Assembly (NCBI GenBank): GCA_024693715.1 | Contig: JAILKS010000037.1 | Coordinates: forward strand, 1-61,283 | Origin: Treponema sp. | GTDB lineage: Bacteria; Spirochaetota; Spirochaetia; Treponematales; Treponemataceae | Reading direction: 5' to 3' | Length of the DNA stretch: 61,283 nucleotides | In this document: positions 8,220-16,470 of the stretch, in pieces | Layout: each line of letters starts with the position of its first letter | How positions within the stretch are numbered: the first letter of the stretch is position 1 | Translations under genes and position numbers: made by a program | Notes under the pieces: generated by a model | What the model saw: only the letters and a program-made list of their open reading frames with translations | The model's database searches: none | Told to the model about the DNA's origin: nothing

Positions 8220-9740
8220 ATGCAGAATAAAAGAAGCTTCATCATAAGGATGATATTTATCTATGGAATAATTGTTTTTCTTTCCAATATAGTTGCGGTT
8301 GTAATTCCTTCTGTTGTTTCAATCCCTGTTTTTAATTCTGAAAGTATTAATAAGTGGGAAACCTTTCTTTCAGAGAATAAAGTTGCTATGACAGGTTCGA
8401 TTGTCGCTTTTTCACTGCCGATTCTTTTTTGTCTTATATATTCAATTAATATTTTAAAATCTGATGATAAGCTGATGAGAAATATTTCTGAAATACCGTC
8501 AGTTTTTTCCTTATCATCTGTAATAGGCTGGAATGTTTATTATTTCATTGAGATTACAGTTGTACTTTACGCAAGAAAAACCTTTGGGATTTTAATAAAA
8601 AGCATCCTGATTACAAGCTGGGGCTATGCTTTATTTTCAGGAATGACTGCCTGGACAATTTCATATCTTGCAATTGAAATTATTAACCGAACAATTTTAC
8701 TGCCGAAAGTTTTCCCTCAAGGACATCTTCAGCGCAGTGGTTTTTCATTTCGTCCGTCCTTTAAGCATCTGATGATTTTCTGTTTTATGGTTTCTTCATT
8801 TTTTCCGATTATTCTTTTGCTTGTAAGCTTTATTGCGGTGCATATAAATAATAATCTTCAGATGAATTATGGAATAATTGTCGTTTCTTCTACTCTGCTG
8901 TTTATAGCTTTATTAATAACTCTGTCACTTTCACGGTTGATTATTAATCCTATTAATTCCCTTACATTGGCTGCAGAAAAAATTAAAGATGGTGATTATA
9001 AAACGAAGGTACCTGTTGTAACCGCCGATGAGCTTGGTATTCTTGCCGACAGTTTCAATGACATGACTGAATCTCTTGCAGAAAAAGAGTTTATGCGTGA
9101 TACGTTCGGAAAGATTGTAGATCCTGAAGTTCGTGATTATCTTATGCAGAATATTGATGTTCAGAACAAAACGCTTGGTGGAGAAACCAGAGAGATTACA
9201 GTTTTATTTTGTGATATAAGGAATTTTACGGCACTCAGTGAAAAGATGGAAGCATCTCAGGTCGTTCATATGCTTAATAAATATTTTACATCACTCGGAG
9301 AGGAAATAGCAAAGCATCACGGAATCATAAATAAATATATCGGTGATGCAATAATGGCAATTTTCGGTGCACCTGTTGAAGTAAATAACAGTGCTTTAAA
9401 TGCATATGAAGCAGCAGTCGATATGAGGCAGGCTTTGAAAAAAATTAATGAAGAGCTTATGAAAGAGGGATATCCGGAGTTGAGCTTTGGAATCGGCATT
9501 CATACAGGAAAGGTTTTTGCCGGAACAATCGGTGCAGAAAACAGAATGGAATATACAGTAATCGGTGATACTGTTAATACCGCAAGCAGGCTGGAAAGTT
9601 TATGCAAGACTTATAAGGTAGATTTGCTTCTTTCTTCTTTTTCAGTACAGAAAGCAGGCCTTGATGAAAAAGAACTTAAATTTATAGATGAAGCCCAGCT
9701 TCGCGGAAAAACTGAGCTCATGAAAATTTATACAGCCTGA
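8220..9740 (+). CDS. Membrane-bound class III adenylate/guanylate cyclase with HAMP domain
   Basis: A 506-residue inner-membrane signalling enzyme. About six hydrophobic helices fill residues 8-240, followed by a HAMP linker (about 240-295) and a class III cyclase domain (about 320-500). Both metal-binding aspartates are present, in FCDIRNFT (about 331) and NKYIGDAIMAIF (about 376), as is the transition-state N-x3-R in VNTASRLE (about 452). It is therefore probably active, making cAMP; the substrate base cannot be told by eye. ATG at 8220 has no Shine-Dalgarno and sits six bases after an extended -10, suggesting a leaderless transcript. It converges on the queuosine transporter gene. Confidence 0.9.
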   Translation: MQNKRSFIIRMIFIYGIIVFLSNIVAVVIPSVVSIPVFNSESINKWETFLSENKVAMTGSIVAFSLPILFCLIYSINILKSDDKLMRNISEIPSVFSLSSVIGWNVYYFIEITVVLYARKTFGILIKSILITSWGYALFSGMTAWTISYLAIEIINRTILLPKVFPQGHLQRSGFSFRPSFKHLMIFCFMVSSFFPIILLLVSFIAVHINNNLQMNYGIIVVSSTLLFIALLITLSLSRLIINPINSLTLAAEKIKDGDYKTKVPVVTADELGILADSFNDMTESLAEKEFMRDTFGKIVDPEVRDYLMQNIDVQNKTLGGETREITVLFCDIRNFTALSEKMEASQVVHMLNKYFTSLGEEIAKHHGIINKYIGDAIMAIFGAPVEVNNSALNAYEAAVDMRQALKKINEELMKEGYPELSFGIGIHTGKVFAGTIGAENRMEYTVIGDTVNTASRLESLCKTYKVDLLLSSFSVQKAGLDEKELKFIDEAQLRGKTELMKIYTA

Positions 9741-9761
9741 TAAAAAAATCCTTGTAAATTT

Positions 9762-10451
9762 TTATTCTTTCTTTGCAAGCTTTCGTGAAAGATAAACGAA
9801 AGGTGTATCAAGAATACTTGTCGCAATATAAATTACATAGCATGCTCCTGTAATTGCGATGAGTTCCTTGAAACTGTAAATTCCACTAAAGGCTCCGAAG
9901 TTAAAAATCACGATATTTACAAACTGTGAAATGAGTGTAGAAAAATTATTTCTGAACCAGAGCATTTTTGTATGACTTCCTGTTTTCTTTTCTGTAAGCT
10001 TCCACCATGCATGATAAAGGAAAACGTCAATTGCTTCGGAAACTATATAGGCAATGAGACTGGAAAGAAGCATTCTCGGAGTATTTGTAAAAAGTCCCTT
10101 TATGTATGGTGATGCCCAGTCACTTTCTGCAGGAATGTAATGAACCCACATAAAAGAAAGAAGGATAAAAGTAAGGCTTGTAAATATTCCGGCAAGCACA
10201 CCTTTAGCAGCTTCTTTTTTACCGTAAATTTCACTTAAGATGTCGGTTGCAAGAAACGTAGCTGCGAAAAGGGTATTACCAAGAGTCTGATCCATACCGA
10301 AAGCGTGAACTACAATAGTTACTTCAATATTTGCGAAAAGTGTGCAAATACCAACCCATGCGAAAAGTCCGCCCTTTCCGAATGCTTTGAGAAAAAGCAA
10401 AGTTCCGCCGAAAGAAATTAAAAGAGTGATGATGAGTAAAAGTTCATTCAT
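9762..10451 (-). CDS. yhhQ: Queuosine-precursor transporter (YhhQ/VUT family)
   Basis: A 229-residue integral membrane protein with six or seven hydrophobic segments. The family features are visible: the acidic FLATDILSEIYGKKEA loop near residue 70 and the C-terminal half with SEAIDVFLYHAWWK and NNFSTLISQF. The family imports preQ0, preQ1 or related precursors for tRNA queuosine. The assignment is strengthened by a preQ1-I-like riboswitch in the leader. An AGAGG ribosome site precedes ATG by about nine bases. No queuosine biosynthesis genes lie nearby, which suits a salvage role. Confidence 0.85.
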   Translation of the reverse strand: MNELLLIITLLISFGGTLLFLKAFGKGGLFAWVGICTLFANIEVTIVVHAFGMDQTLGNTLFAATFLATDILSEIYGKKEAAKGVLAGIFTSLTFILLSFMWVHYIPAESDWASPYIKGLFTNTPRMLLSSLIAYIVSEAIDVFLYHAWWKLTEKKTGSHTKMLWFRNNFSTLISQFVNIVIFNFGAFSGIYSFKELIAITGACYVIYIATSILDTPFVYLSRKLAKKE

Positions 10452-10476
10452 TTTAAATGACCTCTGAAAAAGAATT

Positions 10477-10520
10477 GACCTGGTTTTGTTTATAGACAGG
10501 AAGGACTTCGAACTGTCTTG
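10477..10520 (-). promoter_or_regulatory. preQ1-I-like riboswitch
   Basis: On the minus strand the leader holds a stem AGACAG/CTGTCT (10513-10518 with 10494-10499). The 13-base loop reads TTCGAAGTCCTTC, and the A-rich tail ATAAACAAAACCAGG follows the stem directly. This is the compact H-type pseudoknot layout of preQ1-I aptamers: loop starting UUC and ending in the C that pairs with the ligand, then an AAAACNAGG-like tail. It lies about 25 bases upstream of the YhhQ ATG, which is the expected target. Covariation was not tested. Confidence 0.72.
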
Positions 10521-10572
10521 AATCCTTTAGATATAAAGAATCCTTTTTTACAATATCAGAAATAGTTATTTT

Positions 10573-10601
10573 TTGCAAATGCCGGATTGTTGTGATAATA
10601 T
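10573..10601 (+). promoter_or_regulatory. Promoter of the GGDEF-EAL gene, probably leaderless
   Basis: TTGCAA (10573-10578), a 17-base spacer and the extended -10 TGATAATAT (hexamer 10596-10601), with six bases before the ATG at 10608. The expected +1 is the A of the start codon. No Shine-Dalgarno is present. Confidence 0.6.
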
Positions 10602-10607
10602 TACAAT

Positions 10608-12401
10608 ATGTTTATAAACAGACTTAATCAGTTATTTAAACCGGATAGAATTTTATATTATATTGATGCTTCTTTTGAGGATATACAGTCATATTATAAG
10701 GGTGTTATTCCTGAGCAAATTGCAAAGTATTCAAACGCCTTTGGAACTTATGATTATCCGGGCGTGTTTTTTGTAAAAGGTCTTGAAAAAGAAGTTATAG
10801 GAATTGAATACAGGGCAAATGATTCTAGAATTGAATATCCTTCGGGATTAAAATCCATTCCGCTGGAGCAGTCATTTTTTTATTCCGTAGCAATTGATGA
10901 TGATGTTGAAATCAGTCTTCCGTTTATAAAAAATATGTTTGAAGAAATTGCAAAGGAAGATAATGCGCACAGACCGTACAGTGATTTATGTATGAAGAAG
11001 GATGCCGGGGTAATTAGTGTTTTTTACAGCTATAAAAAAATCAGGCTTTTATATGAATGGGAACTTTATAATGATAAGGCAATTCATGTAATGAGTGATG
11101 ATTATTCCATGTTTGAAAAAGAAACGCTCTATAAATCAGCATTTACAGATTTAATCACCGGCGAATATAACTGGAATCATCTTTCGGCATATCTTGAAGT
11201 TCCTATGAACAAGGGAATAAAGGATTATGCTTTTGCGCATTTTGATGTAAAGGAATTTCGTGTTATTAATGAAGCATATGGTCATATTGCCGCAAATAAA
11301 GTTCTTTCAAAAATTGTAAAGGCAATGAAAGAAGCAGATTTTATTTATGCAGGTGCAAGATGTCATAATGATAATTTTGCAATGATTTTAAAGGATATGC
11401 CTCAGGAGGAAATGCTTCTAAAGCTCAGGAATTTTTTTGAAGAGCTTTCGGTGCTGGAAGAGGATCCATTTTATAAAATCAACTATAAATGTGGTGTTGT
11501 TCCAATGAAGCGTGCAATGCTTTTCGGAAACAGGGTTGCAGACGCGGCGAAAATGGCACAGGCAATGGGAACTGATCAAAAATGTACAGATATTATTTTT
11601 TATACAGACCGTATGTATGATGATATTTCATGGGGCAATTATATAAAGGCATATGTTGAAAGTGCCATAGAAAATGATGAATTCCTTGTTTATCTTTAGC
11701 CTAAATTTGATATTGTAAAAGAATCCATAAAGGGTGCGGAAGCTTTAATAAGATGGAATTATAAGGGTAAGGATTTTCTGCCACTGTACAGATTCATTCC
11801 TTTTTTTGAGAAGGATGGTTCTATAGCAAAAATCGATGATATTGTTTTAACAAAGGTTTGTGCCGCCTTATCAAAGTGGAAAAAAGAAAATAAGCCGCTT
11901 TATCCTGTTTCAGTAAATCTTTCGAGAAGCAGGCTTTATAATAAAAATCTTATTAATCATCTTACGGAAATTGTAGATTCGTTTGGTATCGAGCATAAGC
12001 TTATTGATTTTGAGCTTACTGAAAGTGCAACCTATGATGACATGGAATATATGCTCAGTGTTCTTGAAGAACTTCGTTCACGTGGTTTTAAAATTTCGAT
12101 GGATGATTTTGGTACCGGTTATTCTTCACTTTCGCTTTTAACAGGAATGCCGCTTGATACTCTTAAGATTGATAAAAGCTTTGTAGATAATGTTGCAACA
12201 GATAAAGAAAAGAACGAGGATATAATAGTTATTCGTTATATCATTGCACTTGCAAAAGAACTTGGTTTTACCTGTCTTGCAGAGGGTGCAGAGAGCAGAA
12301 GTCAGGTTGAGCGGCTGAGGGAACTTGGATGTGAAATAATACAGGGCTATTATTACAGTAAACCGATCCCAATTGATGAATATGAAAAGAAATATCTTTA
12401 A
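10608..12401 (+). pseudogene. GGDEF-EAL cyclic-di-GMP protein interrupted by an in-frame amber codon
   Basis: The reading frame runs 597 residues except for one TAG at 11697-11699 (codon 364). Both sides match one protein: an uncharacterised N-terminal region (1-170), a GGDEF-like domain (about 175-340) and an EAL domain (about 365-597). The TAG replaces the glutamine of the usual YxQPK that opens EAL domains (FLVYL-stop-PKFD), so it is one C-to-T change from CAG. The GGDEF signature is degenerate (HNDNF), so no cyclase activity is expected. The EAL half keeps EALIRW, VNLSRS, ELTES, DDFGTGYSS, LKID, AEG and QGYYYSKP, so it should hydrolyse c-di-GMP if made. Suppression or sequencing error are alternatives. 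Its stop overlaps the convergent regulator gene by four bases. Confidence 0.85.
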
Positions 12402-13120
12402 AATTTATAACCTATAAAAAGAGCTTTTAAATCCGCTTTCCCTGTGATTCCAAGTGAAGTGTAGATGTGAGACAGGTCTTTTTTTATAGCGCTTTCACTT
12501 ACATTGTGATTTATCGCAAGAGCCTTGATAGTGGTATTGTTTACGACAATTTCCTTTATGCAGTCCTTCTGACGTTCTGATAATCTGTAATCTTCAAGTC
12601 TTACAGGAGCAGAATCTTTTTTATCGTAGGCGTGTCGGAAAAGAAGATTTATACAGCCTATTGTGCATAAAGAAAAAAGAGAAATTCCTATGTATTCAAA
12701 AAAGTTTTTCGCACCATACGGAATGATTAAAATCAGTTTTATAAATTCAATTGAAAGATAAATTACAAGTCTGAGCTTTGAAGCAAGTCTGTTATCAAAC
12801 AGAAGAAGAATAAAAAGGATTGAAGTTAATAAAAGTGCTGCGTAAATTCTGCCGTTATACAGATTTGAAAGTGTCAGTATTTCAAGTGCACAATAATAAA
12901 TATTGTGTTTATTATAAAGAAAAAATGTCAGTGAACAAAGGATAAAGGTTAAAACTTCAGAGATATAGGAAACTGTTTTTGAAAAAGGCATTATGCTCTG
13001 TTCGTATGAAAAATCAGTGAAAATATCCAGAAGCATTGTGATGAGAATATACAGGCAGCCTATAATTGCCATGAGACGGAAAGGTTTGTTTAAAATTTTT
13101 TTCAGAATCATTTTTTCCAT
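12398..13120 (-). CDS. Membrane-anchored LuxR-type transcriptional regulator
   Basis: A 240-residue protein with about five hydrophobic helices in residues 12-160 and a C-terminal LuxR/GerE helix-turn-helix (about 177-235: LSERQKDCIKEIV ... SESAIKKDLSHIYTSLGITG). No response-receiver domain is visible. It would tie a membrane signal directly to DNA binding. The ATG at 13118-13120 lies six bases after an extended -10 TGATATAAT on the minus strand, so a leaderless mRNA is likely. An alternative ATG three codons in is possible. Targets unknown. Confidence 0.82.
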   Translation of the reverse strand: MEKMILKKILNKPFRLMAIIGCLYILITMLLDIFTDFSYEQSIMPFSKTVSYISEVLTFILCSLTFFLYNKHNIYYCALEILTLSNLYNGRIYAALLLTSILFILLLFDNRLASKLRLVIYLSIEFIKLILIIPYGAKNFFEYIGISLFSLCTIGCINLLFRHAYDKKDSAPVRLEDYRLSERQKDCIKEIVVNNTTIKALAINHNVSESAIKKDLSHIYTSLGITGKADLKALFIGYKF

Positions 13121-13126
13121 CCTTAC

Positions 13127-13135
13127 ATTATATCA
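13127..13135 (-). promoter_or_regulatory. Extended -10 of the LuxR-type regulator, probably leaderless
   Basis: Minus-strand TGATATAAT followed by exactly six bases and ATG. The same nine bases at the same distance precede the cyclase (8220) and the giant protein (30842). Confidence 0.6.
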
Positions 13136-13147
13136 TAGTTTGTTTTT

Positions 13148-14413
13148 TTAATCTTTTATATCTTTATTATTTGCAAAATATTTATAAATTTCATTATAAA
13201 TTGAATCTTCCCCATTCATAAAGTCTTCAAAGCTTTCCTGAACTTCAACATCAGGCATTATCCCTCGATAATATTCATCAGTTCTTTCTTTTATAAGTGT
13301 AAGTGGAGTTATTTCATCAAGGAAGGCCGGAAAACAAAATTTGCATTTCAAGGCTTTAAGCTCATCAAATACTAAACCTGTATAATTATGGATTGCCTGT
13401 CCTGTTTCTTCACCAAAGATTTTGGCATCCGGACACACATTTAAAATTGATTCCATAAATATCGTTGCTGCAGAGAAGGTTCTTCCCGAAGCAATCAGGG
13501 CAATATTATATTTGTTTAATTCATCTTTGTATTTTTCCGGGAATCCCCAGGTAATCTGAGTACCACCACGATTATATCTTAAATCAAAAACAAGAGTGTC
13601 ATACAAGCCACTGTTCAGTTCTTTTATAATATCAGAAAACCAGACATCTGCAGGATAATCTTCTCTTGCTTTGCAGGAAAGATATGGTACATACAAAGTG
13701 CGTTTATCCGGGCAGGGGTTTATAGAATAATTAACTTTTTCATAATGAGGCAGACAGTTGTTTTCCTTCTCAGGTGTGATATTAATAAACTTATTTTTTC
13801 TGGTATCAACAGCCTTTAAACGAAGCTCTTCTGTTTTTCCTTCTGGTGATTCAAGTATTACCCGCAGTTTTCCATTTTTATCAAGTAAACCGGCATACTT
13901 ATAATCATCAAAAGGAACTAAGTTTTCGATGAAATGCTTCTTTGCTACAACTGTTTCATAGGAATAATAATCTGCAATTTTATCAATAGCCTTAACTGGT
14001 TCAAGCCCACTAATTTTAATTACTTTCCAGCCTATATACTTTTCATATTTTTTTATTGCACTGACAACGTTATATTCATTTCCGAAATAATAAAAAACAA
14101 GAGGAAGCGTTACAGGATCCGGTTCAAGCGGTAAAAAGTAAATATGTGCAACGTGAAAGGTATTTAAAATTCTTCTAAGTCTGTAATAACAGTCGGTGCG
14201 GCTGACCTTTCTTTTAAGAATATCCTGTTCCAGTTCATCAAAAACCTCAGGATTATAAATTGAACGCATTGAAGAAGAAGTTAAATCAGCCTTAATTTTT
14301 AAAACATCATAATAATATGCCGGAGGATTACCGGCTTTCTTTTGATTCTTACAGGAAGCTGCAAGAATCAGAACGATGAGTAAACTAAATATAAGTTTCA
14401 GTGTTTTTTTCAT
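13148..14413 (-). CDS. S41-peptidase-like lipoprotein
   Basis: 421 residues from the ATG at 14411-14413, chosen over an upstream start because AGGAGG lies six bases before it. A signal peptide with lipobox LAASC makes it a lipoprotein. The C-terminal half (about 230-400) resembles peptidase family S41: DLRYNRGG, the candidate nucleophile serine in GRTFSAAT, then GEETGQAIHNYTG. The usual lysine of bacterial Ctp proteases in the last motif is a glutamine, so it may be tricorn/C-terminal-type, altered or inactive. The N-terminal 200 residues are not recognised. It lies 22 bases downstream of the SPFH gene and may be cotranscribed. Confidence 0.75.
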   Translation of the reverse strand: MKKTLKLIFSLLIVLILAASCKNQKKAGNPPAYYYDVLKIKADLTSSSMRSIYNPEVFDELEQDILKRKVSRTDCYYRLRRILNTFHVAHIYFLPLEPDPVTLPLVFYYFGNEYNVVSAIKKYEKYIGWKVIKISGLEPVKAIDKIADYYSYETVVAKKHFIENLVPFDDYKYAGLLDKNGKLRVILESPEGKTEELRLKAVDTRKNKFINITPEKENNCLPHYEKVNYSINPCPDKRTLYVPYLSCKAREDYPADVWFSDIIKELNSGLYDTLVFDLRYNRGGTQITWGFPEKYKDELNKYNIALIASGRTFSAATIFMESILNVCPDAKIFGEETGQAIHNYTGLVFDELKALKCKFCFPAFLDEITPLTLIKERTDEYYRGIMPDVEVQESFEDFMNGEDSIYNEIYKYFANNKDIKD

Positions 14414-14435
14414 AACAGCCTCCTGTATAATCTTT

Positions 14436-15323
14436 TTATTTTTTTGCAATTTCAGCAACGCTTGTTACTACACCGGCAAGGCTCTGTAAATCTGAAGGCA
14501 CGATAATCTTTGTTGCCTGACCGTCAGCTGCTTTTTCAAACGCTTCAAGACTTCGCAGTTTAAGAACATTTGCATCCATGCCTGCTGCCTTGAGCATTTT
14601 AAGACCTTCTGCCTTAGCCTGCTGAACTTCGCGGATAGCTTCAGCTTCACCCTTTGCCTTCTGAATTGCAGATTCCTTCTGAGCTTCTGCCTGAAGAATC
14701 ATTGCCTGTTTCTGACCTTCTGCTTCCAGAATTGCAGACTGCTTGTGACCTTCGGCAATAAGAATCTGTTCACGGCGTTCACGTTCTGCCTTCATCTGTT
14801 TTTCCATTGCTTCGCGGATTGCCTGTGGAGGTTCAATGTTTTTAACCTCTACACGGTTTACCTTGATTCCCCATGGATCAGTTGCTTCATCAAGAATGGA
14901 ACGCATTTTTGTATTGATTACATCACGGCTTGTAAGAGATTCATCAAGCTCAAGCTCACCGATGATATTACGAAGTGTTGTAGCACTAAGATTTTCCAGA
15001 GCATTGATTGGTTTTTCTACACCGTAAGTATAAAGCTTTGGATCTGTAATCTGAAAGTAAACAACAGTATCAATCATCATTGTTACGTTATCCTTTGTGA
15101 TTACAGGCTGTGGCGGAAAATCAAAAACCTTTTCCTTTAGCGAAACCTTTTTTGCAATGCGGTCAATGAGCGGCATTTTTACATGTAAACCTACATTCCA
15201 GGTTTTATGAAAGCCGCCAAGACGCTCAATAACATAAGCATCTGACTGTGGAACAATTCTGATATTTGTAATAATCAGAACCAATACAAGTACAATTAAA
15301 GCAATTATGATGTACAATGGCAT
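14436..15323 (-). CDS. SPFH/band 7 (stomatin-like) membrane protein
   Basis: 295 residues with one N-terminal membrane helix (3-22), an SPFH domain (about 22-180: IRIVPQSDAYVIERLG, LDEATDPWGIKVNRVEVKNI) and an alanine/glutamate-rich coiled coil (about 180-260). It belongs to the stomatin/QmcA group, which forms oligomeric microdomain scaffolds in the inner membrane. GGAGG lies six bases before ATG. The partner NfeD gene is directly upstream, the classic stomatin-NfeD pair. Exact physiological role unknown. Confidence 0.92.
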   Translation of the reverse strand: MPLYIIIALIVLVLVLIITNIRIVPQSDAYVIERLGGFHKTWNVGLHVKMPLIDRIAKKVSLKEKVFDFPPQPVITKDNVTMMIDTVVYFQITDPKLYTYGVEKPINALENLSATTLRNIIGELELDESLTSRDVINTKMRSILDEATDPWGIKVNRVEVKNIEPPQAIREAMEKQMKAERERREQILIAEGHKQSAILEAEGQKQAMILQAEAQKESAIQKAKGEAEAIREVQQAKAEGLKMLKAAGMDANVLKLRSLEAFEKAADGQATKIIVPSDLQSLAGVVTSVAEIAKK

Positions 15324-15339
15324 TTTTGCCTCCTGAGTA

Positions 15340-15402
15340 AGACCGCACGTCTGGCGGCCGGTGATAAATTGAAAAGCGGTAAAAATAATTGCAAAAGCAA
15401 TT
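15340..15402 (-). other. Structured spacer between nfeD and the SPFH gene
   Basis: AATTGC-AAAA-GCAATT (15387-15402) forms a stem with T-runs on both sides, resembling a weak bidirectional terminator or attenuator just after the nfeD stop. About 25 bases further on is a GC-rich block (near 15343-15362) with CCGC/GCGG pairing, unusual in this AT-rich DNA. It could tune SPFH relative to NfeD levels. No function is proven. Confidence 0.4.
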
Positions 15403-15404
15403 TT

Positions 15405-15860
15405 TTAGCTTATCCTTTTTACATATGCCGTAACACCGGCAATTTCTTCTATAACGCACTTGCTGCCTTCTTCGAGGGTAATATCCTCTTTTACGGCTGC
15501 AGTCCATTCCATCCCATTGATTTTTATAGAACCCTTATCGAGTGCAGTAATTTTCTTTGTAACAAGAGCAATCTGTCCGATTATGCGCTCATAGTTTGTT
15601 GCAATTTTTTTCTGATTCAGCTTTCGTTTTACAACCGGACGTGTAAAAATCAGCAGAACAAGAGCAAGCACTACAAATATAAACAGTTGAGCACCGAACG
15701 GAATCGGTGTGAACGCAAGAAAAACCAGCACAAACGAACTGATTCCAAACCATATGGTAGTAAGCGAGAGAGTGAGTGATTCAATCACTATGCAGATGAT
15801 TGTGACCGCTACCCAGACCCACGGAAGATTGTTACTTAGAATCGAAATAATTGATTCCAT
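15405..15860 (-). CDS. NfeD-family membrane protein
   Basis: 151 residues: two or three membrane helices (about 10-75) then a C-terminal OB-fold (about 85-151) with LDKGSIKINGMEWTAAVKED, the NfeD signature. It lacks the N-terminal ClpP-like protease of long NfeD proteins, so it is the short form that partners stomatin-like proteins. AGGAGG is seven bases before ATG. A good promoter with three upstream repeats precedes it. Confidence 0.9.
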   Translation of the reverse strand: MESIISILSNNLPWVWVAVTIICIVIESLTLSLTTIWFGISSFVLVFLAFTPIPFGAQLFIFVVLALVLLIFTRPVVKRKLNQKKIATNYERIIGQIALVTKKITALDKGSIKINGMEWTAAVKEDITLEEGSKCVIEEIAGVTAYVKRIS

Positions 15861-15878
15861 GTCATACCTCCTGAGTTT

Positions 15879-15907
15879 AATATACGACCGGTTCTTTGTA
15901 TTTGCAA
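15879..15907 (-). promoter_or_regulatory. Promoter of the nfeD-SPFH operon
   Basis: Minus-strand TTGCAA (15902-15907), 17-base spacer, TATATT (15879-15884), about 18 bases from the nfeD start codon. The upstream edge touches the triple repeat at 15910-15965. Confidence 0.6.
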
Positions 15908-15909
15908 CG

Positions 15910-15965
15910 GTGACTTTGGTTACTTTTGGGGTGACTTTTGTTACTTCCAGAGTGACTTTTGTTAC
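15910..15965. repeat. Three 14-bp repeats at exact 21-bp period, candidate activator site
   Basis: GTGACTTTKGTTAC occurs at 15910-15923, 15931-15944 and 15952-15965. Each copy is itself nearly dyad-symmetric (GTGAC-N4-GTTAC). The 21-base period places all copies on one face of the helix, and the array ends two bases before the nfeD -35. This is the geometry of an activator array. Confidence 0.7.
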
Positions 15966-15995
15966 CCTGGAAGCATGGAGGATTTTAAGAAGGGA

Positions 15996-16451
15996 TTAAA
16001 GCTTTTCGTTAATCTGTTTTACTTTTGCTTTATAGTAGAAGGTAAAGCACAGCCAGATGATTGTATATACAAGGATGAAAATTGCAAACCAGATTAAAGT
16101 GCTTTTTACAGTGTGAGGGAACCATCCGCAGATAAAGCCTGCAAGGAACATTACGATTGAGTTTATTATAAAATGAATTACAGTCTGTTGTGTAATGCTC
16201 CAGCTGTCTGTTTCAAAAATTACAGTGGTTGCGGCAAAGGACACTCCGATGAGTCCTGTCAGAAAATACTGGATTATAACAGCTCCGATTTTAGAGTCTG
16301 TTATATTCAGAATATTTGACATGATAGGGTAGAAATTTCCATCACCCTTAAAAAGTGATTCCAATATAAGAATTGTCTGTCCGATAAATACACCATAAAT
16401 AAAGCCAAGAACTGCTCTTTGTGCTATTTTTTTTCCTGTTTCGTTTCTCAT
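15996..16451 (-). CDS. DUF3021 family four-helix membrane protein
   Basis: 151 residues with four hydrophobic helices (about 10-32, 55-75, 85-110, 118-142) and a charged C-terminus. Size, topology and position just after a stand-alone LytTR regulator match DUF3021 proteins, which often pair with LytTR regulators and are thought to control them from the membrane. The gap to the LytTR gene is 19 bases with an AAGGAG-type ribosome site. Confidence 0.8.
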   Translation of the reverse strand: MRNETGKKIAQRAVLGFIYGVFIGQTILILESLFKGDGNFYPIMSNILNITDSKIGAVIIQYFLTGLIGVSFAATTVIFETDSWSITQQTVIHFIINSIVMFLAGFICGWFPHTVKSTLIWFAIFILVYTIIWLCFTFYYKAKVKQINEKL

Positions 16452-16470
16452 AGTTTTCTCCTTAAATAAA

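Noticed and set aside
9751..9779. Terminator between the cyclase and YhhQ genes
   Set aside because: CTTGTAAA/TTTGCAAG can pair, but the stem is AT-rich, has a 13-base loop and lies in the YhhQ coding end, so it was not listed.
11697..11699. General recoding of TAG as an amino acid
   Set aside because: TAG is a normal terminator at other genes in the window, for example at 3387-3389 and 41428-41430 region genes, so only a local effect is plausible.
15709..15999. 96-residue plus-strand ORF with VTFVT repeats
   Set aside because: It runs antisense to nfeD and ends through the 21-bp repeat array; the repeated peptide is just the translated DNA repeats.
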